In this document: positions 42,655 through 51,100 of the stretch, one piece after another
Layout: each line of letters begins with the position of its first letter
Position numbering within the stretch: position 1 is the first letter of the stretch
Source: Planococcus soli
Lineage (GTDB): Bacteria; Bacillota; Bacilli; Bacillales_A; Planococcaceae
Direction: 5' to 3'
Assembly: GCF_016881065.1 (NCBI RefSeq)
Contig: NZ_WXYN01000051.1
Span: 310,001 to 374,000 of the forward strand
DNA length: 64,000 nucleotides
Notes under the pieces: generated by a model
Database searches by the model: none
Seen by the model: only the letters and a program-made list of their open reading frames with translations
What the model was told of the DNA's origin: nothing
Program-made: the position numbers and the translations under genes

Positions 42655-43098
42655 ATGAACGAAGAAATTAAACAATCATTGAAATTATTTATTGTGTTGT
42701 CGCGTGCGCATAAAGCGATCACCGAACAGACCAATCATTTTTTTCAGGCGAGCGGTGTCAATCCGACGGAATTTGCTGTCCTGGAGCTTCTGTACCATAA
42801 AGGAAAACAGCCTCTTCAAAAAATTGGAGGGAAAATCCTGCTGGCAAGCGGTTCCATCACATACGTGATAGATAAGCTTGAAAAAAGAGGCTATATCACC
42901 CGAGTGAATTGCCCAAGCGACCGGCGCGTGACTTACGCGGAAATATCAGAGCAGGGCAAAGAGTTCATGGCGCAGATTTTTCCGGAGCATGAAAAAAAGT
43001 TGCATGAATTGACCGATGCGCTGTCAAGCGAAGAAAAAGAGCAAGCCATTGAATTGATGAAGAAGCTGGGCTTGTCGATCAAAGACTTATCCTACTAA
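42655..43098 (+). CDS. MarR-family transcriptional regulator (MhqR/YkvE-like)
   Basis: Winged-helix repressor of 147 aa. The HTH region is clear: GVNPTEFAVLELLYHKGKQPLQKIGGKILLASGSITYVIDKL, then the wing with DRRVTYAEISEQGKEF. It most resembles MhqR (YkvE), the quinone-responsive regulator of B. subtilis, from memory of that sequence; no mhq target gene is adjacent. Cys90 in RVNCPSDRR could be a redox sensor (inference). ATG 42655 is used; GTG 42637 is an alternative. It probably binds its own leader. Confidence 0.85.
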   Translation: MNEEIKQSLKLFIVLSRAHKAITEQTNHFFQASGVNPTEFAVLELLYHKGKQPLQKIGGKILLASGSITYVIDKLEKRGYITRVNCPSDRRVTYAEISEQGKEFMAQIFPEHEKKLHELTDALSSEEKEQAIELMKKLGLSIKDLSY

Positions 43099-43104
43099 TC
43101 ACAG

Positions 43105-43138
43105 AAAAGGCCATCCGCATGTCGGATGGCCTTTTTGC
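43105..43138. terminator. Bidirectional terminator after marR
   Basis: A 12-bp perfect stem (43106-43117 with 43123-43134) with A and T flanks ends the marR gene and, on the other strand, the lipoprotein gene. Confidence 0.88.
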
Positions 43139-43165
43139 GGTTAAAATATAAAGCCGCATATTATT

Positions 43166-43801
43166 TTATTGTTCCAGCGATTCTATTGTTTTGCCCATAG
43201 CGATCAAGTCGTCAGTGGCATTGACTGTGCTGTCGTCAAAAATCGTCAGGCGCACCAAAAGCTCCTCTTTTTCAAACACAATGCCGGTTACGGTGCCTTC
43301 TGTGCTCGGCACTTCATAAGCTATGGACTGATCAAAATCAGCTCCATCAAAATCCGTAACTTCAGCAGGTTCCTGCTCAGGATTAACAGCTTGAAGAGTC
43401 TGTATCATGCTTTCCTCAGCCGCTGCAAAGTCTGTTTCTTCCGGTGTAAAGGTTTCGATGCGCATGAAGACTGCAGAATTATCAGCTGCATAAAGCGCAT
43501 CTTTTCTCGGTTCTTCAGCTGTCAGTTCGTAGCCGTCAAGCACGTATAACTCATAAGTTTGTTCGTCGCTTTGTGTCAGGGTGCCGGCTGGTTCAGCTGT
43601 TTCTGTATTTTCGACGGCATCAGTTTCTTCTTCCGTTTCTTCCGCTGGCACACTGTCATCGGTTTCTTCTTCGACCACTTCTTCAGTCGCTTCGTCAGGT
43701 GCAGTACCTGGCTCCTCCTCTGCAGTTTCTGGCGATCCGCAAGCTGCCAGAATAATGCCAACCGTCAGGACGGATGATAATAAAAATAAATGCTTCTTCA
43801 T
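43166..43801 (-). CDS. Uncharacterised lipoprotein
   Basis: 211-aa predicted lipoprotein. The signal peptide MKKHLFLLSSVLTVGIILAAC ends in lipobox LAAC (Cys21). A long acidic Glu/Thr/Asp linker (about 24-75) spans the wall, followed by a compact globular domain (about 80-208) with YELYVLDGYELTAEEPRKD and a C-terminal helix. I do not recognise the family. AGGAGGAA lies just before the ATG. It is downstream of the CPBP protease gene (60-bp gap), so the two may be an operon. Confidence 0.8.
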   Translation of the reverse strand: MKKHLFLLSSVLTVGIILAACGSPETAEEEPGTAPDEATEEVVEEETDDSVPAEETEEETDAVENTETAEPAGTLTQSDEQTYELYVLDGYELTAEEPRKDALYAADNSAVFMRIETFTPEETDFAAAEESMIQTLQAVNPEQEPAEVTDFDGADFDQSIAYEVPSTEGTVTGIVFEKEELLVRLTIFDDSTVNATDDLIAMGKTIESLEQ

Positions 43802-43861
43802 AAAAAAATTCCTCCTATCGGTTTGTCTAGTAGACGTTCGAAAAGGAGGAATGTTTCATTT

Positions 43862-44476
43862 TTAGACCGGTAAAGGCAGAAGAAGGAACAGCAGGACAAT
43901 CATGATCAAATGGGCAACGATGATGACGGGCAGGCTCCTTTTCCATTCGTAAAGCAGACCCAGGATCAGCCCAGCTGCAATACCTGCAGCCACACCGGGC
44001 CAAAATCCACTTAATGCCAAAGCCAAGCCGAAAAGAATGGCACTGGCCAGAACCGATAGCGGCGTGGATATGTATTTTTTCAGTTTCTGTTGCACCAGGC
44101 CCCTCCAGAAAATTTCTTCACCAGGCACGATGATAAACATCAGGAGGAGATAATGCCAAATCGAAACAGGTGCAAATGCTGATAAGAAGGAATTGACCGG
44201 TCCTGATATGTTGAACGGAGTCAGAAGAAGCAGTTGGAATCCCACAGCAATAAGCCCATAGAGTAGAGTCCCATAACCTAAGCCGTAAACCAGGGACTTC
44301 CATGTAACTAGTTCATCAAAAATCTTGACGAATATAATAGCGAGTGACATAAGGATCAGCATCGAAAATGTGTACATATACCAAAAGATGGCAGTGTTAT
44401 CAAAGGCTAAATTGTACAAGTAAAAAGCCAGGGGCAGCATCAAAATCAAAGAATGCTGTTTTAAAAAGTTAATCAT
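43862..44476 (-). CDS. CPBP intramembrane metalloprotease
   Basis: Membrane protease of the CAAX-processing/bacteriocin-immunity (ABI/CPBP) family, 204 aa with about six helices. The EExxxR motif is in VPGEEIFWRGLVQQKL. A second conserved His-containing helix in the family should follow; here VIIVAHLIMIVLLF near the C-terminus supplies His. Family members process membrane or lipidated peptides. AGGAGGATTTAC precedes ATG 44476. The substrate is unknown. Confidence 0.87.
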   Translation of the reverse strand: MINFLKQHSLILMLPLAFYLYNLAFDNTAIFWYMYTFSMLILMSLAIIFVKIFDELVTWKSLVYGLGYGTLLYGLIAVGFQLLLLTPFNISGPVNSFLSAFAPVSIWHYLLLMFIIVPGEEIFWRGLVQQKLKKYISTPLSVLASAILFGLALALSGFWPGVAAGIAAGLILGLLYEWKRSLPVIIVAHLIMIVLLFLLLPLPV

Positions 44477-44560
44477 GTAAATCCTCCTAAAAAATCGCAG
44501 CCATGTCCACATTGCGGGAAGCGGTAAGAGCAAAGATGTTCGACTTGTTTTCTTGCTGTA

Positions 44561-44593
44561 TACTAATTTTTAGTACAGATTTTTAGTATCTGT
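44561..44593. promoter_or_regulatory. Nested inverted repeats in divergent promoter region
   Basis: TACTAA-TTT-TTAGTA (44561-44575) is a perfect palindrome and is followed without gap by ACAGAT-N7-ATCTGT (44575-44593). TTTTTAGTA occurs twice, 13 bp apart. The region lies between the CPBP gene (minus) and the 62-aa/MoxR operon (plus), so a dimeric repressor site is plausible. No named regulator matches. Confidence 0.4.
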
Positions 44594-44698
44594 CTAAAAG
44601 GTGGCTTTATTATGATGCTAGCCGAAACCGAGAATTATCATCCGTCTAGTATTATAACAGAAGGCTCCATCAAAACTAAGGCAAAAGGAGAACAATTC

Positions 44699-44887
44699 AT
44701 GAATGACTATAACCAGCAACTCGAAAGTTTAAAAAACGGGGAAATCGAATCCATCACAATAGAGAAGGAGGATTTCCTGGATTTTCGCACTGTCCTGATC
44801 GCGCGAGAGGATTTCAAGCACTTTAGAGGTACAGCTTACCATCATGGAACCACAGTCTATACATATACGGTAGAGCCGTCGAAATAA
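44699..44887 (+). CDS. Uncharacterised 62-aa protein
   Basis: Short cytoplasmic protein starting at ATG 44699, which has AAAAGGAGA as a good ribosome site. Sequence features: an acidic helical N-terminal part (YNQQLESLKNGEIESITIEKEDF) and a basic, aromatic C-terminus (HFRGTAYHHGTTVYTYTVEP). No Cys, signal or membrane segment. It precedes the first MoxR gene by 31 bp and is probably co-transcribed with it. I do not recognise a family, although similar short proteins may exist in Bacillales. Confidence 0.75.
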   Translation: MNDYNQQLESLKNGEIESITIEKEDFLDFRTVLIAREDFKHFRGTAYHHGTTVYTYTVEPSK

Positions 44888-44918
44888 CGAAGTATAATTT
44901 AGAAGCGGAGGGGACAAC

Positions 44919-45854
44919 GTGGAGAAATTAACACGGACAAAAGCACAGTTAAATAAATTGGTAGTTGGCAGAGAAAAAGAAATTGATTTTATGCTGATTG
45001 CGTTGATTCAGGGGGGGCATGTACTGCTTGAAAGTGTACCAGGTTCGGGCAAGACATGGATGGCCAAAGCATTTGCGGGATCGTTTGCTGGCCGGTTTCA
45101 GCGAATTCAATTCACACCGGATGTTTTGCCGTCAGACGTGACAGGCATTCGTTTTTTTAATCCGAAAACCCAGGAGTTTGAATTGCGCCCGGGACCGGTG
45201 CAAACCAATTTGCTGCTGGCTGATGAAATCAACCGGGCAACACCGCGGACTCAGTCAAGTCTTTTAGAGTCTATGGAAGAAAAGCAGGCAACTATAGACG
45301 GTGAGACCATTCAATTGCCCGATCCGTTCATTGTTATCGCTACCCAAAATCCGGTGGAATCGCAGCAGGGAACATTTCCGCTTCCTGCTGCACAGTTGGA
45401 CCGTTTTTTGTTCCGTCTGGAAATCGGTTACCCAAAGTATCAAGAAGAACTGTCCATCATCCGGGATTTTCGCGGCAACGTCTCCCATAAAAAAGAAATT
45501 CTGCCGGTCGCGTCAGTTGAAGACGTACGGAAGTGGCGTGCAGCTGCTGGCGAAATAACAGTCCATGAAGATATTGAAACGTATATATTGGAGCTGGTAC
45601 GCGCGACCCGTGAGCATCCGGCCATTGAACTCGGCTTGAGTTCCCGGGCAGCTCTGGCGCTTGTTCATGCAGCTCAGGGCCGTGCCTTTATGGAAGGGCG
45701 TCGGTTTGTGACACCGGACGATGTGAAATACATACTTGAACCTGTCACGGTCCATCGCTTGATGCTGACAGCTGAAGGCATGCTTGTTCATGAGCCTTTG
45801 GCAGTTTTACAAGAAATTTTGAATTCAGTAGCTTCACCGGTAGAGGCATTTTAG
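44919..45854 (+). CDS. MoxR-family AAA+ ATPase (first paralogue)
   Basis: AAA+ ATPase of the MoxR family (311 aa), a chaperone that helps assemble or load cofactors and VWA-containing complexes. Walker A reads GSGKTWMAKAF (about residues 45-55), Walker B LLLADEINRATPRTQSSLLE, sensor 1 VIATQNPVE, and the arginine-finger/sensor 2 region follows. The GTG start is preceded by AGCGGAGGGG. It abuts the DUF58 gene with no gap (stop at 45854, start at 45855) and forms an operon with it and the DUF4129-like protein. A similar trio (yeaC-yeaD-yebA) exists in B. subtilis. Confidence 0.93.
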   Translation: MEKLTRTKAQLNKLVVGREKEIDFMLIALIQGGHVLLESVPGSGKTWMAKAFAGSFAGRFQRIQFTPDVLPSDVTGIRFFNPKTQEFELRPGPVQTNLLLADEINRATPRTQSSLLESMEEKQATIDGETIQLPDPFIVIATQNPVESQQGTFPLPAAQLDRFLFRLEIGYPKYQEELSIIRDFRGNVSHKKEILPVASVEDVRKWRAAAGEITVHEDIETYILELVRATREHPAIELGLSSRAALALVHAAQGRAFMEGRRFVTPDDVKYILEPVTVHRLMLTAEGMLVHEPLAVLQEILNSVASPVEAF

Positions 45855-47009
45855 ATGGCATGGATACGCCATAACGATGAAGCAAAAAATACGAAATGGG
45901 TGCTGGGCTTTTTAGGCGTCTTGTTCTTTATGGCTATGGCCTTTTTACAGTTTACTGCTGCGTCTGTCATCATTTTTGCAATCGCAGTGGTTGGGCTCCA
46001 AAAGCTTTACTTGGATCGAGCCGGAAAAAATCTGGTGTTTCAAAACGATCGAACACGCAAGCGTGTACTTTATGGAGGCGAATCTTCCTGGAATCTCGTT
46101 TTTAAAAATGAGGGTCTGCCAATTTGGGGCGGGCAGTTGAAAATTTGGTTTTACGATGCTGTGGAACCGACAAACGATCAGGGAGCAAGTTATGGAGATT
46201 TAGTGGAGCTTGATCTGCCTTTTACCGTAGACAGCAAACAGACGATTGAAATAAAAGTGCCTGTGACAGGCAAAAAAAGAGGCGTGTCGCGCATCAAAAA
46301 AATGGAATTGCTCATTCCACATCCATTTGGTGAAGGCAGCGTTACGCTGGAATACAAGCCGGTCATTTTGCACGAGCAGCTGGTATTTCCAAAACTTCAG
46401 AAATACCCTTTCCGTTATGCGCCATCCCGCTATAAGCCAGGACAATTCAATTTGCAGCATTCGCTGTTTGACGACGCTTTTCAGCCAATCGGCACACGTG
46501 ATTATGTTTCAACAGATCAATTCAATCAAATTCATTGGAAAGCTAGTGTCAGAATGCAAAACTACCAAACAAAAATCTTTTCGCAGCTAGCTAATGAATC
46601 GATGCTTTTTGCACTGAATGTTTCGGCTCATTATGGAACTATCCACGACTTGGAAGAGCGGATTGAAGAAGTGGCTTCTTATATCGAAAGTTGCTTTAAT
46701 GCAGGAGTTTCTTATGCGCTGGCAGTCAATATCCGCTCAGCGGGCAAGATGCCTTATTTGTATTTGCCTCCAGGGCAAGGGCAGCGGCACCGGCAACAGG
46801 CACTGGAATTGTTGTCGATCATATCGAAAAACAGCGCTACGCTTTCTTACCGCGCCATGTTGGGCCATCTGGACATCCATGCAGAACTGCCGTGTACGAC
46901 TTATCTGCTGACCGACGAAACGAAAGAAGCCATGCGCTTTATCAACAAATGGAGCAGCCAAACAGCATTGACTGTCCTGCCAGGCAGAAAGGAACGTGAT
47001 CCGGCATGA
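45855..47009 (+). CDS. DUF58-domain membrane protein (first paralogue)
   Basis: DUF58 family protein of 384 aa. Two membrane segments near the N-terminus (about 15-60) precede a beta-rich extracytoplasmic-looking part and the DUF58 core with the conserved arrangement GTRDYVSTDQFNQIHWKASVRM, a VWA-related fold. These proteins always go with MoxR ATPases and are thought to be their substrates or partners. The ATG follows the moxR stop with no gap; the stop overlaps the next gene by 4 bp (ATGA). The physiological role is unknown in Firmicutes. Confidence 0.9.
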   Translation: MAWIRHNDEAKNTKWVLGFLGVLFFMAMAFLQFTAASVIIFAIAVVGLQKLYLDRAGKNLVFQNDRTRKRVLYGGESSWNLVFKNEGLPIWGGQLKIWFYDAVEPTNDQGASYGDLVELDLPFTVDSKQTIEIKVPVTGKKRGVSRIKKMELLIPHPFGEGSVTLEYKPVILHEQLVFPKLQKYPFRYAPSRYKPGQFNLQHSLFDDAFQPIGTRDYVSTDQFNQIHWKASVRMQNYQTKIFSQLANESMLFALNVSAHYGTIHDLEERIEEVASYIESCFNAGVSYALAVNIRSAGKMPYLYLPPGQGQRHRQQALELLSIISKNSATLSYRAMLGHLDIHAELPCTTYLLTDETKEAMRFINKWSSQTALTVLPGRKERDPA

Positions 47010-48229
47010 CGGCACGCTTAATATCAGCCAATTACTTTATGCTGGATGCTTTCATAATTTCCCTGGTCCTGGTATTTGTTGCTCAAGAAACAGCATTGCC
47101 GGCAGTTTGGACATGGATTTTGGCAGCTCTTGGGATGTCATGCATTTCCTATTTTCTCTTCTCGCGAACCCCTTACCGACTGGTATGGATAGTTGGGCTG
47201 TCCATTGCTGTCGCTGCCGCCATGTGGACGGCAGGAGTTTCATTGTGGTTGGCTCTGATTTTAGGCATGCTGGCCACTTATTTGCTCCATGCCCGATACT
47301 CGGTTCTATCTGACGAGTTCAATCATGGCCATCATTTTTTAAAGAAGTTTTTGATCGTGTTCACTGTCTGCTGGATAGTTCTTCTATTGAATCCAGAAGA
47401 ACAGGCAAGCCGTTTGCTTTTCACTATTGCCCCTGCAGCAATCCTGTTTTATTTAGTGAGCAGTCTGCTGCATAGTTATTTTTATTCCAAAGCAGATGGT
47501 GCGCGGCTCAGCCTGGCTGTTGGCGCTTTCGGTATTGTCGCGACTCTTTCGGCCGCAGCAGCAACCATTACTTTTTTTATTGCTGACGAAGTCCGGAGTT
47601 TGGCAGGCTGGGTTGTCGGAGGAGCAATAAGGATTTTGTTTTGGCCGCTCGCTCTGCTGCTTGAACAGGCGACGAGCTTTTTGTCGGGTCTATCGACTGA
47701 GGAGGAAATGCAGGAAACGATGGATAAACTCGGGCCGGATGGAGAAGCAGCCCAAGGCGATACTGCAGCAAGCGAAGCACTGCCAGCAGATTTTCCGGTT
47801 GAGATTTTCTTGGGATTCGTCTTGTTGGCATGTGCGATTGCACTAGTGCTGTGGCTGCGAAAAATAAAGCCGGATTCTAAAGAACAGGTACAAGAAAGCC
47901 ACATCATCATCAAAAGGCATGATCATCCCTCGGCGCTGCAATTTCTGGGGAATCCAGCTTCGCCTTACAGCCAAAACCTGGATCTCCATCAAATAAGAGA
48001 GGTTTTTCGCGGCCTTGAACTTTTGGCAACAGAACAGCAAATGGGCCGCAAAAATTACGAAACGGTCCGGGAGTGGATGGTGCGAATGCAATGGGATGTG
48101 ACCGATTCTTTCTTTAGGACCTACGATCAAGTCCGATATGGAGATAAACAACTGCCGGACTCGCAGGCGAATCAGTTTATTAGTGAAATTGCTGAAATAA
48201 AAGACAGATATTTAAAAGAAAATGTTTAA
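47006..48229 (+). CDS. Multi-span membrane protein with DUF4129-like C-terminus
   Basis: 407-aa membrane protein with about seven helices in the first 215 residues, an acidic loop, one more helix (about 265-285), and a cytoplasmic C-terminal part resembling DUF4129 (REVFRGLELLATEQQMGRKNYETVREWMVRM). It replaces the larger transglutaminase-DUF4129 fusion (YebA type) of B. subtilis: the transglutaminase-like core is absent. It shares the 4-bp overlap with the DUF58 gene and is the last gene of this operon. An envelope role is inferred from the context. Confidence 0.8.
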   Translation: MTARLISANYFMLDAFIISLVLVFVAQETALPAVWTWILAALGMSCISYFLFSRTPYRLVWIVGLSIAVAAAMWTAGVSLWLALILGMLATYLLHARYSVLSDEFNHGHHFLKKFLIVFTVCWIVLLLNPEEQASRLLFTIAPAAILFYLVSSLLHSYFYSKADGARLSLAVGAFGIVATLSAAAATITFFIADEVRSLAGWVVGGAIRILFWPLALLLEQATSFLSGLSTEEEMQETMDKLGPDGEAAQGDTAASEALPADFPVEIFLGFVLLACAIALVLWLRKIKPDSKEQVQESHIIIKRHDHPSALQFLGNPASPYSQNLDLHQIREVFRGLELLATEQQMGRKNYETVREWMVRMQWDVTDSFFRTYDQVRYGDKQLPDSQANQFISEIAEIKDRYLKENV

Positions 48230-48632
48230 AGAGGTTTAAGGAAGGGGATAATATACTTGAACACAGCAACATTCTCATTTCCCCCTTTTGTGGTCGGTCC
48301 GTTATACGGGTCGGCTTCTTTTTTTTGTTTTTTAGAGGTTAAAGAGAACGCAGACGGTTGAATATTATATGAGCTCCATACATTGCCCCTGGGCGCATCT
48401 ACGCCAAGGGATGGATTAGATTGAAGGCAAGTTTAAGTTTCCTGCCGCATTCATAAAAGATATGGAGAAAATCAGAAGGCAAAATCATTAGTTGAACAAA
48501 TATAGCTGCTGCAATGCAAGTTGTCAGCAATAAAAGTTTATGAGTTCGATATGTATAGTTATTTTTTTACAAGAGTGAATATCCTGAAGATTTTTGCTAA
48601 ACTGAAGATATATACAAAAGGAGGAAATACAT
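48230..48632. other. 400-bp intergenic region
   Basis: No gene with a ribosome site is seen until ATG 48633. A weak stem near 48290-48315 followed by T8 (GGTCCGTTATACGGGTC-like) may be the operon terminator. A second imperfect inverted repeat is present around 48386-48410 (CCCTGGGCG / CGCCAAGGG). No known riboswitch or RNA family was recognised. Confidence 0.5.
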
Positions 48633-49493
48633 ATGAAGCTCGGATTTATTGGTACTGGAGTTATGGGCAACAGCCTGGTCAAACATTTACTGGACCATCA
48701 GCATGAGGTTTCCATCTATACACGAACGGCTAAAAAAGCGGAGAACCTGGTTGAAGCAGGTGCAGTGCTGGTAGAATCACCTCAGCAGGTGGCCGAAAAC
48801 AGTGAAGTCATTTTCACAATGGTCGGCTATCCTTCAGACGTTGAAGAAATCTATTTTGGTGACAAAGGCATCCTGGAACATGCGAAGGCCGGTGCAGTTC
48901 TGGTCGACATGACAACTTCCAAGCCGCAATTGGCGCAGCGAATTTTTGAAGCGGCTGCTGAAAAAGGACTGCATGCTTTGGATGCTCCAGTATCCGGCGG
49001 GGATGTGGGCGCGAAAAACGCTGTTTTGTCGATAATGGTTGGCGGTGAAAAAGATATCTTTAAACAAGTTTCTTCTTTGCTTAACTTGTTCGGGGAAAAC
49101 ATTGTCTTCCAGGGTCCTGCAGGCTCTGGGCAGCATACTAAAATGTGCAACCAAATTAACATTGCGAATAATATGATGGGGGTTTGCGAATCCTTGATTT
49201 ATGCCAAAAAAGCAGGTCTTGATCCCGAGCGCGTCTTGCGGTCTATTTCTTCTGGAGCAGCTGGGTCATGGTCACTGTCGAATTTGGCGCCAAAAATGAT
49301 CAATGAAGATTTTCGTCCAGGCTTTTACATTAAGCATTTTATCAAAGACATGAAGATTGCTGCTGAGGAAGCGGAAAACTGGGGATTGAATTTGCCTGGG
49401 CTTCGGTTGTCGCTTAGCATGTACGAAGAGTTGGCGGGTAAGGGGTATGAAGATAACGGAACCCAAACTTTGATTCGTCAATACGAGGCATAA
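48633..49493 (+). CDS. Beta-hydroxyacid dehydrogenase (3-HIBADH family, YkwC-like)
   Basis: NAD(P)-dependent dehydrogenase of the 3-hydroxyisobutyrate/6-phosphogluconate superfamily (286 aa). Rossmann start LGFIGTGVMGNSLVKHLL, substrate motif DAPVSGGDVGAKNA, and the catalytic Lys in GSGQHTKMCNQINIANNM. Family enzymes act on short hydroxy acids such as 3-hydroxyisobutyrate or tartronate semialdehyde; the substrate here is not readable. A strong AAAAGGAGGAAAT precedes the ATG. Monocistronic. Confidence 0.9.
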   Translation: MKLGFIGTGVMGNSLVKHLLDHQHEVSIYTRTAKKAENLVEAGAVLVESPQQVAENSEVIFTMVGYPSDVEEIYFGDKGILEHAKAGAVLVDMTTSKPQLAQRIFEAAAEKGLHALDAPVSGGDVGAKNAVLSIMVGGEKDIFKQVSSLLNLFGENIVFQGPAGSGQHTKMCNQINIANNMMGVCESLIYAKKAGLDPERVLRSISSGAAGSWSLSNLAPKMINEDFRPGFYIKHFIKDMKIAAEEAENWGLNLPGLRLSLSMYEELAGKGYEDNGTQTLIRQYEA

Positions 49494-49494
49494 G

Positions 49495-49523
49495 AAAAAC
49501 CGGAAACCTGTAAAGGTTTCCGG
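49495..49523 (-). terminator. Terminator between dehydrogenase and ykyB
   Basis: A 10-bp perfect stem (49500-49509 with 49514-49523); the T tract is on the minus strand (A5 at 49495-49499), so it mainly serves ykyB, but it may act on both. Confidence 0.85.
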
Positions 49524-49536
49524 CTGATCGGCAGCA

Positions 49537-49998
49537 TCAATCAAAATAAGATTTTTTAGGCGAATAAAATCGGTCTAATTGCCGAGGCTGGTAGGTCTTG
49601 GTGAAATTGGAGACAGCCGCTTCTTTTTTCTGCGGCTCCAATCCGGTCAAAGTCCGCAAAATTTCTTTTGCTACTTTCAAGTTCATTCGGCTTGGCGGAT
49701 TGCGGTACGTATCATCCAAATGGCCAAGATGCTCGAGTGAAGAAAAATCTTCTTTTTTCGGGAGCATATGAAAATAGTAATTGCCGCATTTTACGAGGAC
49801 GGAAGATTGTTGTTGGCTTTTCTGAGGGTTTTTACTGAAGTGCAAACCGATTTTTGCAGCGCGCTTTTTTTCAATCATAAGATTGAGTGCTTCTTTTTTC
49901 AACGCATACAAATAATGATTGTCGGGAGCAGTTTTTGCGTGCCGGTTAACCGTAAAAATGGCTTGAGCGATATCTGAATCTGACTTGGCAACTGTCAT
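49537..49998 (-). CDS. ykyB: YkyB-family protein
   Basis: 153-aa uncharacterised protein of the YkyB family found across Bacillaceae and Planococcaceae. The conserved core is easy to see: AIFTVNRHAKTAPDNHYLYALKK, KIGLHFSKNPQKSQQQS and NYYFHMLPKKEDFSSLEHLGHLDDTYRNP. Basic overall, no signal or membrane segment; some nucleic-acid binding seems possible but is unproven. ATG 49998 has AAAGGA upstream; a longer reading starting further upstream lacks a ribosome site. Near fadH and darB, as in B. subtilis. Confidence 0.88.
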   Translation of the reverse strand: MTVAKSDSDIAQAIFTVNRHAKTAPDNHYLYALKKEALNLMIEKKRAAKIGLHFSKNPQKSQQQSSVLVKCGNYYFHMLPKKEDFSSLEHLGHLDDTYRNPPSRMNLKVAKEILRTLTGLEPQKKEAAVSNFTKTYQPRQLDRFYSPKKSYFD

Positions 49999-50153
49999 GA
50001 ACTCATTCCTTTCATCCAAACTAATAGGTAGTTTCGAGTCCATCATATCAAAATTTCCAGCCACTGTATACTGAAGGAGACATACGCACAAAAAAGAGAA
50101 TCCAACTGCGCTGTAGAACTTAATTTTAGTAAAGTGGAACTATGTATAGTTAG

Positions 50154-50178
50154 TTGCCGTCCACTGAACCGACGGCAA
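50154..50178. promoter_or_regulatory. Inverted repeat before fadH
   Basis: TTGCCGTC (50154-50161) and GACGGCAA (50171-50178) form a perfect 8-bp inverted repeat with a 9-bp spacer about 50 bp ahead of the fadH ATG. No T tract follows. It may be an operator or an mRNA leader hairpin. Confidence 0.4.
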
Positions 50179-50229
50179 ATGAAAAAATTTCGTTTTATGT
50201 ACGTAATCTAATCTTAAGGGGATGTTTGC

Positions 50230-50997
50230 ATGTTTACGGATCAAACGATTATTGTTACAGGCGGCTCGAGCGGCATGGGGTTGCATATGGCCAAGAAGTT
50301 CGCTTCAGAAGGCGCGAATGTCGTTATCACAGGACGTGATATGGACAAGCTGAACGAAGCTGTGAAAGCGATTACAGGAAGCCGGGGATCAGTTGAAGTG
50401 TTTCAAATGGATGTGCGGGAACCTGAACATGCCAAAGCCATGGTGCAATTCGCTCACGAAAAGTTTGGGAGAGTGGATGGACTGGTCAACAATGCCGCTG
50501 GAAATTTCATTGTCCACGCAGAAAAGTTATCGCCCAACGGCTGGAAGTCAGTAATTGACATTGTTTTGAACGGTACTTTTTTCTGTTCTCACGCAGTTGG
50601 CAACTATTGGATTGAAAACGGTAAGAAAGGCAATATCCTGAATATGCTTGCCACCTACGCCTGGAATGCGGGAGCTGGAGTTGCACATTCAGCCGCAGCT
50701 AAAGCAGGCGTTATGTCCTTGACCCGGACGCTCGCGGTTGAATGGGGCACGCAGTTTGGCATCCGGGTCAACGGCATTGCACCAGGTCCGATCGAGCGGA
50801 CGGGCGGAGCAGACAAGCTGTGGGAATCGGAGAAAGCAGCGAAACGGACTTTAGAGTCGATTCCCCTTGGCAGACTTGGGAAACCAGAGGAAGTGGCGGA
50901 GCTTGCAGCCTTTATCATGTCGGAAAAAGCTTCTTATATGAACGGAGAAATCGTCACTTTGGACGGCGGCCAATGGCTGAACAAATTCCCTTTTTAA
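50230..50997 (+). CDS. fadH: 2,4-dienoyl-CoA reductase (SDR family)
   Basis: NADPH-dependent SDR of 255 aa, similar to FadH (YkuF), which reduces 2,4-dienoyl-CoA in the beta-oxidation of unsaturated fatty acids. Cofactor motif TGGSSGMGLHMA, NAAG in VDGLVNNAAGNF, and the FadH-type active site with HSAAAKAGVMSLTRTLAVEWG, where the usual SDR Tyr is replaced by Ser, as in the DECR-type enzymes. Ending PFxL-like SYMNGEIVTLDGGQWLN. AAGGGGATGTTTGC is the ribosome site. Its position by ykyB and darB matches B. subtilis. Confidence 0.92.
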   Translation: MFTDQTIIVTGGSSGMGLHMAKKFASEGANVVITGRDMDKLNEAVKAITGSRGSVEVFQMDVREPEHAKAMVQFAHEKFGRVDGLVNNAAGNFIVHAEKLSPNGWKSVIDIVLNGTFFCSHAVGNYWIENGKKGNILNMLATYAWNAGAGVAHSAAAKAGVMSLTRTLAVEWGTQFGIRVNGIAPGPIERTGGADKLWESEKAAKRTLESIPLGRLGKPEEVAELAAFIMSEKASYMNGEIVTLDGGQWLNKFPF

Positions 50998-51100
50998 GGC
51001 ATTTTTTGCACCAATTAAATAGTTTCAAGAATGTTGATGTGTTATGATAATGGTTGAATGGATGGCATCTAACATAGGCGATGCAAAAGGAGTAGAGTAC

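Noticed and set aside
48257-48364. TTG-started 35-codon frame after the first MoxR operon
   Set aside because: Passes through a T8 tract and a stem that look like a terminator; a weak upstream AAGGAAGGGG alone is not enough.
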